Part shown: positions 60,183 to 64,000 of the stretch, one piece after another
Numbering within the stretch: position 1 is the first letter of the stretch
Layout of the letters: each line of letters begins with the position of its first letter
Origin: JAJZQD01 sp021847735
GTDB lineage: Bacteria; Bacillota; Thermincolia; Thermincolales; UBA2595
Assembly (NCBI GenBank): GCA_027324025.1
Contig: DAHVYW010000121.1
Coordinates: 1-64,000, forward strand
Direction: 5' to 3'
Length of the DNA stretch: 64,000 bases
Made by a program: the position numbers and the translations under genes
The notes under the pieces: generated by a model
Told to the model about the DNA's origin: nothing
The model's database searches: none
The model's input: only the letters and a program-made list of their open reading frames with translations

Positions 60183-61424
60183 TTACCGTTTCAGGTTAAC
60201 GAGTTCCTGCAGCATCTCGTCCGAAGTAGTAATGATCCGTGAATTGGCTTGGAAGCCTCTCTGGGTAATAATCATGTCAGTAAACTCCTGGGACAGGTCA
60301 ACATTGGACATCTCCAGGGTTCCGGGAGAGATGTCTCCCCGGCCGCTGGAGCCAGCGACCCCAATCTGGGGAGTCCCGGAGTTGTTGGTCGACACGTACA
60401 AGTTGTCCCCGCTCTTCACCAACCCGCCCGGGTTGTTAAAGTTGGCCAGCGCTATCTGGGACAATTGCTGGGTTTGGCCGTTAGAGAACAAACCGGTAAT
60501 CATGCCCGACTTGTCAATTGAATACCCGGTCAGAGAACCCGAGGAATAGCCGTTTTGGATTCTCGGAGCGGCATTGGAGGTCGTGGCAAACTGGGTCAGG
60601 CTGGTCATGTCGATAACAATATTCTGGGGAGTGGTAGGCCCCCCGGCTGCGTATGTCACCTGTACAGTTACCGGACTTCCGCCCGTATACGCGCCTGCCC
60701 CGTTAAACGTGATAGGGCCCCCGGCCGTTACGGCTGCCCCAGTCATCCCCGCGGGAACCGCGGGAACGTCTACTGCCCACTGGTTACCTGCCAGGTCTTT
60801 GGTAAAATTAATCGGTACATTATAGGACCTGCCCTGGGAATCAAAAACCTCTAAACTGGTAGAAACTACTGTACCGGCGGCTGCGTTGGCATCCAAGTTG
60901 TTGGCATAGGTTGCTGTTGTAGTAGCCTTAGGTTGTAGAGACATCCCTCTCGGGATGGTGATTCCGCCGAGGGGCTGAGTGGTGTCAATAACTCCGGTTG
61001 CCGCATTAGCTGTCCACCCCTGTACCTTCAGGCCGTTAGGGTTTACCAAATTCCCCGCTGTATCAAAGTCGAAGTTCCCGGCCCTGGTGTAAAAATTGTT
61101 GGTTCCATTGGCTACCACGAAGAAACCGTCACCGTTTACCATCACATCTGTGGTTTTTCCGGTCATCTCCGAACTGCCCTGGGTATGTATAGTGTCAATG
61201 CTGCCCACGGTCATACCAAGTCCGACCTGCTGGGGGTTAGTGCCGCCCTTCCCTCCCTGGGGAGATGAGGCGCCTCGAATATTTTGACTCAACATATCCT
61301 GAAAAGTAACTTTGCTTTTTTTGAAGCCAACGGTATTCACGTTGGCAATGTTGTTTCCGATAACATCCATGCGGAATTGGTGGTTTCGTAAACCTGCAAC
61401 ACCGCTAAACATTGAACGCATCAT
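60183..61424 (-). CDS. flgE: Flagellar hook protein FlgE
   Basis: A 413-aa axial hook protein. N-terminal rod motif SMFSGVAGLRNHQFRMDVIG followed by NNIANVNTVGFKKSKVTFQD; central variable Gly/Thr-rich domain (D1/D2); C-terminal conserved EMSNVDLSQEFTDMIITQRG and FQANSRIITTSDEMLQELVN. In Bacillota fla/che operons the hook gene is flgE. The 80-bp gap to swrD carries a G-rich/C-rich tract. Confidence 0.95.
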   Translation of the reverse strand: MMRSMFSGVAGLRNHQFRMDVIGNNIANVNTVGFKKSKVTFQDMLSQNIRGASSPQGGKGGTNPQQVGLGMTVGSIDTIHTQGSSEMTGKTTDVMVNGDGFFVVANGTNNFYTRAGNFDFDTAGNLVNPNGLKVQGWTANAATGVIDTTQPLGGITIPRGMSLQPKATTTATYANNLDANAAAGTVVSTSLEVFDSQGRSYNVPINFTKDLAGNQWAVDVPAVPAGMTGAAVTAGGPITFNGAGAYTGGSPVTVQVTYAAGGPTTPQNIVIDMTSLTQFATTSNAAPRIQNGYSSGSLTGYSIDKSGMITGLFSNGQTQQLSQIALANFNNPGGLVKSGDNLYVSTNNSGTPQIGVAGSSGRGDISPGTLEMSNVDLSQEFTDMIITQRGFQANSRIITTSDEMLQELVNLKR

Positions 61425-61518
61425 AAAATATCAACCTCCGTAACTCAATTTTTTCCCGAGGTTTGGGCCGTATCAATCGTTCTACAGCCCAAGGGCTTCC
61501 TTGTCAGAGGTCCAGCCC

Positions 61519-61905
61519 TTAAATAATTACCGCACTGTCGATGTTGGTAAATACATGTTCTTTCATACTGGCATCATCGACTGCCGTAACCACTGTTTTG
61601 TTCTTCACGCTTACCACAAAAGCCATTTTGTCCATCATGATGAGAGAATCCCGGGAACCCTTTTGGGCGGCCTGTTCAACGGCCACGCTGAGCTTGGCCA
61701 ACTCCGCCGGGGTTAGTTGAATATTCCTGGAAGCAAGCCTCGCTTCGGCGTGGGCGGAAAACTTGATTCCACCTGCTGCAATTTGACTTTCCAGAACTTC
61801 TTTGAACGGAGTCTGGCTGATTTGACCCGACCTCTGCGGTTTACCTATCTCTTTGGATGGACCTACCGGTACAATAGGCTGTGGGTAAAATATTTTGTCT
61901 ACCAT
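61519..61905 (-). CDS. Flagellar operon protein (TIGR02530/FlgN-region type)
   Basis: A 128-aa protein of the flagellar operon family seen between flgD and flgE in Bacillota (TIGR02530-like). ISQTPFKEVLESQIAAGGIK, FSAHAEARLASRNIQLTPAE and VAFVVSVKNKTVVTAVDDAS are characteristic. No catalytic motif is evident; possibly a hook-assembly accessory factor. Lies 49 bp after flgD. Confidence 0.88.
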   Translation of the reverse strand: MVDKIFYPQPIVPVGPSKEIGKPQRSGQISQTPFKEVLESQIAAGGIKFSAHAEARLASRNIQLTPAELAKLSVAVEQAAQKGSRDSLIMMDKMAFVVSVKNKTVVTAVDDASMKEHVFTNIDSAVII

Positions 61906-61954
61906 TTAATTCGCACCTCCTTGTGCCTTAACTACCGGACAACTTCCTGTAGGC

Positions 61955-62608
61955 TTACGGTGTGCTTGCCGCATCGCCACCCGTTACAGGTAAGGTAATG
62001 TTGACTTCTTCAACGTAACTGAGCGGAATATCCTTTCCGTTAATTATTACATTTGGCACTCCGTCAACAATTTTCATGCCTGTCGCCACACCGATAATTC
62101 TGGGGATTTCATCTGGTGTAAGGGAAGTCTGTTCCACATAACCCGTGGCACCATTGGCAAGTTTGACCTGGGTCATACTACCTTCCTTGCCCAATATTGT
62201 CACTGGAGTGTTTTTGGCTAAGGCTGCCAGTACCATCGTCGTCTTATCTGCCCCCGAGTACAGCGCCGTACCTTCGGTATTGATTTTCCCGGTGACATTA
62301 TCCACCGGTGTAACCGCGCTTACCGTATGCCCGATAAGGTTCACGGCCTGTCCCACCGTCAGTTCCCTTAATGTCGATTCCTGCATCCCGGTCAGTTTTT
62401 GCACGCTATCGGTCATGTTCGTCATCTGTTCCAGTGAGCTGAACTGGGCCATCTGAGCTATAAAATCCTTATTGTCTGTGGGTTCCAGCGGGTCCTGATA
62501 TTTTAGCTGGGTTATCAGAAGTTTAAGAAAATCGTCTTTCCCCATGACTTTTTTAACACTATCAGTTACGGCCTGTTGCCCACTGTTGCTGACTCCGTTT
62601 ACTGCCAC
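61955..62608 (-). CDS. flgD: Flagellar hook capping protein FlgD
   Basis: A 217-aa hook cap. N-terminal conserved MGKDDFLKLLITQLKYQDPL and DNKDFIAQMAQFSSLEQMTN; C-terminal beta-domain (VNLIGHTVSAVTPVDNVTGK) extended by a short region with GYVEQTSLTPDEI and a second module. GTG start has AGGAGGTG upstream. It follows fliK by 13 bp. Confidence 0.93.
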   Translation of the reverse strand: MAVNGVSNSGQQAVTDSVKKVMGKDDFLKLLITQLKYQDPLEPTDNKDFIAQMAQFSSLEQMTNMTDSVQKLTGMQESTLRELTVGQAVNLIGHTVSAVTPVDNVTGKINTEGTALYSGADKTTMVLAALAKNTPVTILGKEGSMTQVKLANGATGYVEQTSLTPDEIPRIIGVATGMKIVDGVPNVIINGKDIPLSYVEEVNITLPVTGGDAASTP

Positions 62609-62621
62609 TTAAAATCACCTC

Positions 62622-64000
62622 CTACGCTGTAAAATCAACCGAGCTTCCGTAATATGCACGGACGGCATTTGCTTCAAGTTCTGCCGGGAACATCTTGTTG
62701 AATTCCTCGTCACCTAATACTACCCTGTTACCTTTGTCTGAATGGTTGTAAAAGGCAGCTTCCCGTTCTCTGAACCCCGAAAAATCCTTTTGTGTCCCGA
62801 CATTTACAATCAGCTGATCTACCTTGATTCCCTGCTCTGCCAGGTTACTCTTGAGGGCACCAAGGTTTGCTTCAATAATCTCTTTGACTCGATAACTTTC
62901 AGCGTTAAACTTCGCTGTCACCAACCCGTTTTCCGAGCTGATACTTAGATTTAATTTACCCAGAAAATCCGGTTTTAGCTGAATATGCATTTCCGTTGCC
63001 CCTGGAGAAATCACGAGTTTAGCTTTTTGGGCTATCTGGCCAAAGATGAACTGGGTCATTCTGGGAATATGGGCAGGCTGCTCCGGGGTGTTAGCGGTCT
63101 GAACAACACCTTGCTGGATTCGGGCATCATTCTGGATATTCACCAATTGCGGTTCGGTGCTATTAATCCTGACACCCAGAATGTTGTGATTGCTGTCAGC
63201 AACATTCTTCACTGATTCACCTTGTCCAGTGGTGGGTTTAGTGTTGACCGTCTTTTGTTCATCGGAACCGGAATTGCCGCTTTCCAACTGTTTACCGGCA
63301 GTTTCCCTAGTCCCTGACGGACTGGCGGGACTGATTTGGGCTTCGGTCTCAGGCTGGCCCTTGACAGCGCGTGGGCCCTGTTCTCCAGCCTCACTTTTAA
63401 CAGTCAATTGACTCTGGTTCACCATCTGTCCTTCAATAGGGGCCTGGCCTTTTTTTGACATATTCGTCAATTGCGGCGAATCTTCAACCAATTTTGCAAT
63501 CGCTTCCGCCAACCTATTCAAGAAATCCTTGGCTGAAAGGCCCGGGTTATCCTGTAATTGTGAACGTATCAGAGCTTCTAACCCCTGCATTTCGGAAGGC
63601 AGGTCACCGCCCTTGGTTAACTGCAGGACAAGCTGCTGTAATCTCTTGCTCAACTGCCCGTTAAACCCATAGTTGCTTCCCTCAAAATCGGTCAGAATAC
63701 CTGTGATGGCACCGATGTCTGCATTTTGTTGGGGTGATAAGTCCTGTAAAAGACCGCTGACCGGGTTGTTCACCCCCTGGTCAATACTCTGAACGGTTCC
63801 ACCGTCTATAAGCCCCATCCCCTGTAATAGCGCCATTAACTGCCCAAGTAAACCTTCCCCGGACCCATCGTCAGCAAATCCCTGGCCCGAAGCAGTCTCT
63901 GTACCGGTGGCCAGTGTTCCCAGCAGGTTTTTTCCCAACAACAGAACTGCTAGCATCAAGTTATCACTGAAGTTACTGAAGTTACTGAAGTTACTGACGT
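62622..64000 (-). CDS. fliK: Flagellar hook-length control protein FliK, 5' end off the right edge
   Basis: A FliK with the C-terminal hook-length domain (Flg_hook): LVISPGATEMHIQLKPDFLG followed by LNLSISSENGLVTAKFNAES. The N-terminal part is low-complexity, Gln/Gly-rich (disordered ruler region). In-frame translation is open across the right edge: upstream of DNLMLAVLLLGKN the frame continues through (SNF) repeats encoded by a 9-bp repeat, so the true start lies outside the window. At least 459 codons are present. Confidence 0.9.
   Translation of the reverse strand, partial: VSNFSNFSNFSDNLMLAVLLLGKNLLGTLATGTETASGQGFADDGSGEGLLGQLMALLQGMGLIDGGTVQSIDQGVNNPVSGLLQDLSPQQNADIGAITGILTDFEGSNYGFNGQLSKRLQQLVLQLTKGGDLPSEMQGLEALIRSQLQDNPGLSAKDFLNRLAEAIAKLVEDSPQLTNMSKKGQAPIEGQMVNQSQLTVKSEAGEQGPRAVKGQPETEAQISPASPSGTRETAGKQLESGNSGSDEQKTVNTKPTTGQGESVKNVADSNHNILGVRINSTEPQLVNIQNDARIQQGVVQTANTPEQPAHIPRMTQFIFGQIAQKAKLVISPGATEMHIQLKPDFLGKLNLSISSENGLVTAKFNAESYRVKEIIEANLGALKSNLAEQGIKVDQLIVNVGTQKDFSGFREREAAFYNHSDKGNRVVLGDEEFNKMFPAELEANAVRAYYGSSVDFTA
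63971..63997. repeat. Three tandem 9-bp units at the right edge
   Basis: Three perfect copies of agttactga start at 63971, 63980 and 63989. They encode Ser-Asn-Phe repeats on the minus strand in the fliK frame and may continue beyond the edge. Confidence 0.9.

Overview
The window reads as chromosome of an anaerobic, motile member of the Bacillota, most likely a Peptococcaceae/Desulfotomaculia-type Clostridium. The basis is Gram-positive PolC, a FliY/FliM/CheC/CheD chemotaxis set, a SigD-type sigma factor, the MEP isoprenoid pathway (IspG, Dxr), a small 2[4Fe-4S] ferredoxin and FapA (DUF342) proteins. Species assignment is not possible from the sequence alone. Apart from a ~6 kb plus-strand block (about 11.7-17.8 kb), all genes lie on the minus strand. 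No rRNA, tRNA, CRISPR array or transposase gene was seen.

Read in the direction of transcription (right to left), the backbone is almost the textbook Bacillus subtilis order: fliK, flgD, flgE, swrD, fliL, fliM, fliY, cheY, fliO, fliP, fliQ, fliR, flhB, flhA, flhF, flhG, [PilZ], cheB, cheA, cheW, cheC, cheD, [small membrane protein], sigD, then [FapA, Q-rich protein, DUF6115 protein, MltG-like protein], rpsB, tsf, pyrH, frr, [PASTA-like protein, ferredoxin], uppS, cdsA, [AI-2E family], dxr, rseP, [ispG], proS, [two glycosyltransferases, MgtC], polC, ..., rimP, nusA, rnpM, ylxQ, infB. Bracketed items are additions relative to B. subtilis. About 16.5 kb is interposed between polC and rimP.

The interposed block has two parts. 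The plus-strand part (11.7-17.8 kb) is a branched-chain amino acid ABC transporter operon (livKHMGF) followed by an EamA exporter, with a palindromic MITE-like element and a terminator between them. The minus-strand part (3.4-11.3 kb) is a signalling module: a PP2C/RsbU-type phosphatase with PAS and HAMP domains, then a leader that looks like a cyclic-di-GMP-I riboswitch plus terminator, then a membrane/HD-GYP/PAS/HATPase protein, a Jag_N-FapA fusion, a SpoIIAA-like STAS protein and a FapA protein. The components of a partner switch (phosphatase, ATP-binding kinase-like domain, STAS phospho-acceptor) are thus joined with c-di-GMP sensing/turnover and FapA-type beta-helix proteins. This is the best candidate for an undescribed system here. 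A second FapA, closely similar to the first, sits beside sigD at the end of the chemotaxis operon, and a PilZ/YcgR protein sits between flhG and cheB, so c-di-GMP recurs as a theme.

Non-coding features include a near-identical ~120-bp three-hairpin repeat present twice (5177-5296 and 17799-17917), each copy supplying the stop codon of the adjacent minus-strand gene; promoters for rimP-nusA and rpsB with leader hairpins; intrinsic terminators; a 27-bp repeat array in infB; an acidic repetitive tail in NusA; and a structured, unassigned 225-bp intergenic stretch between the chemotaxis operon terminator and the rpsB promoter.
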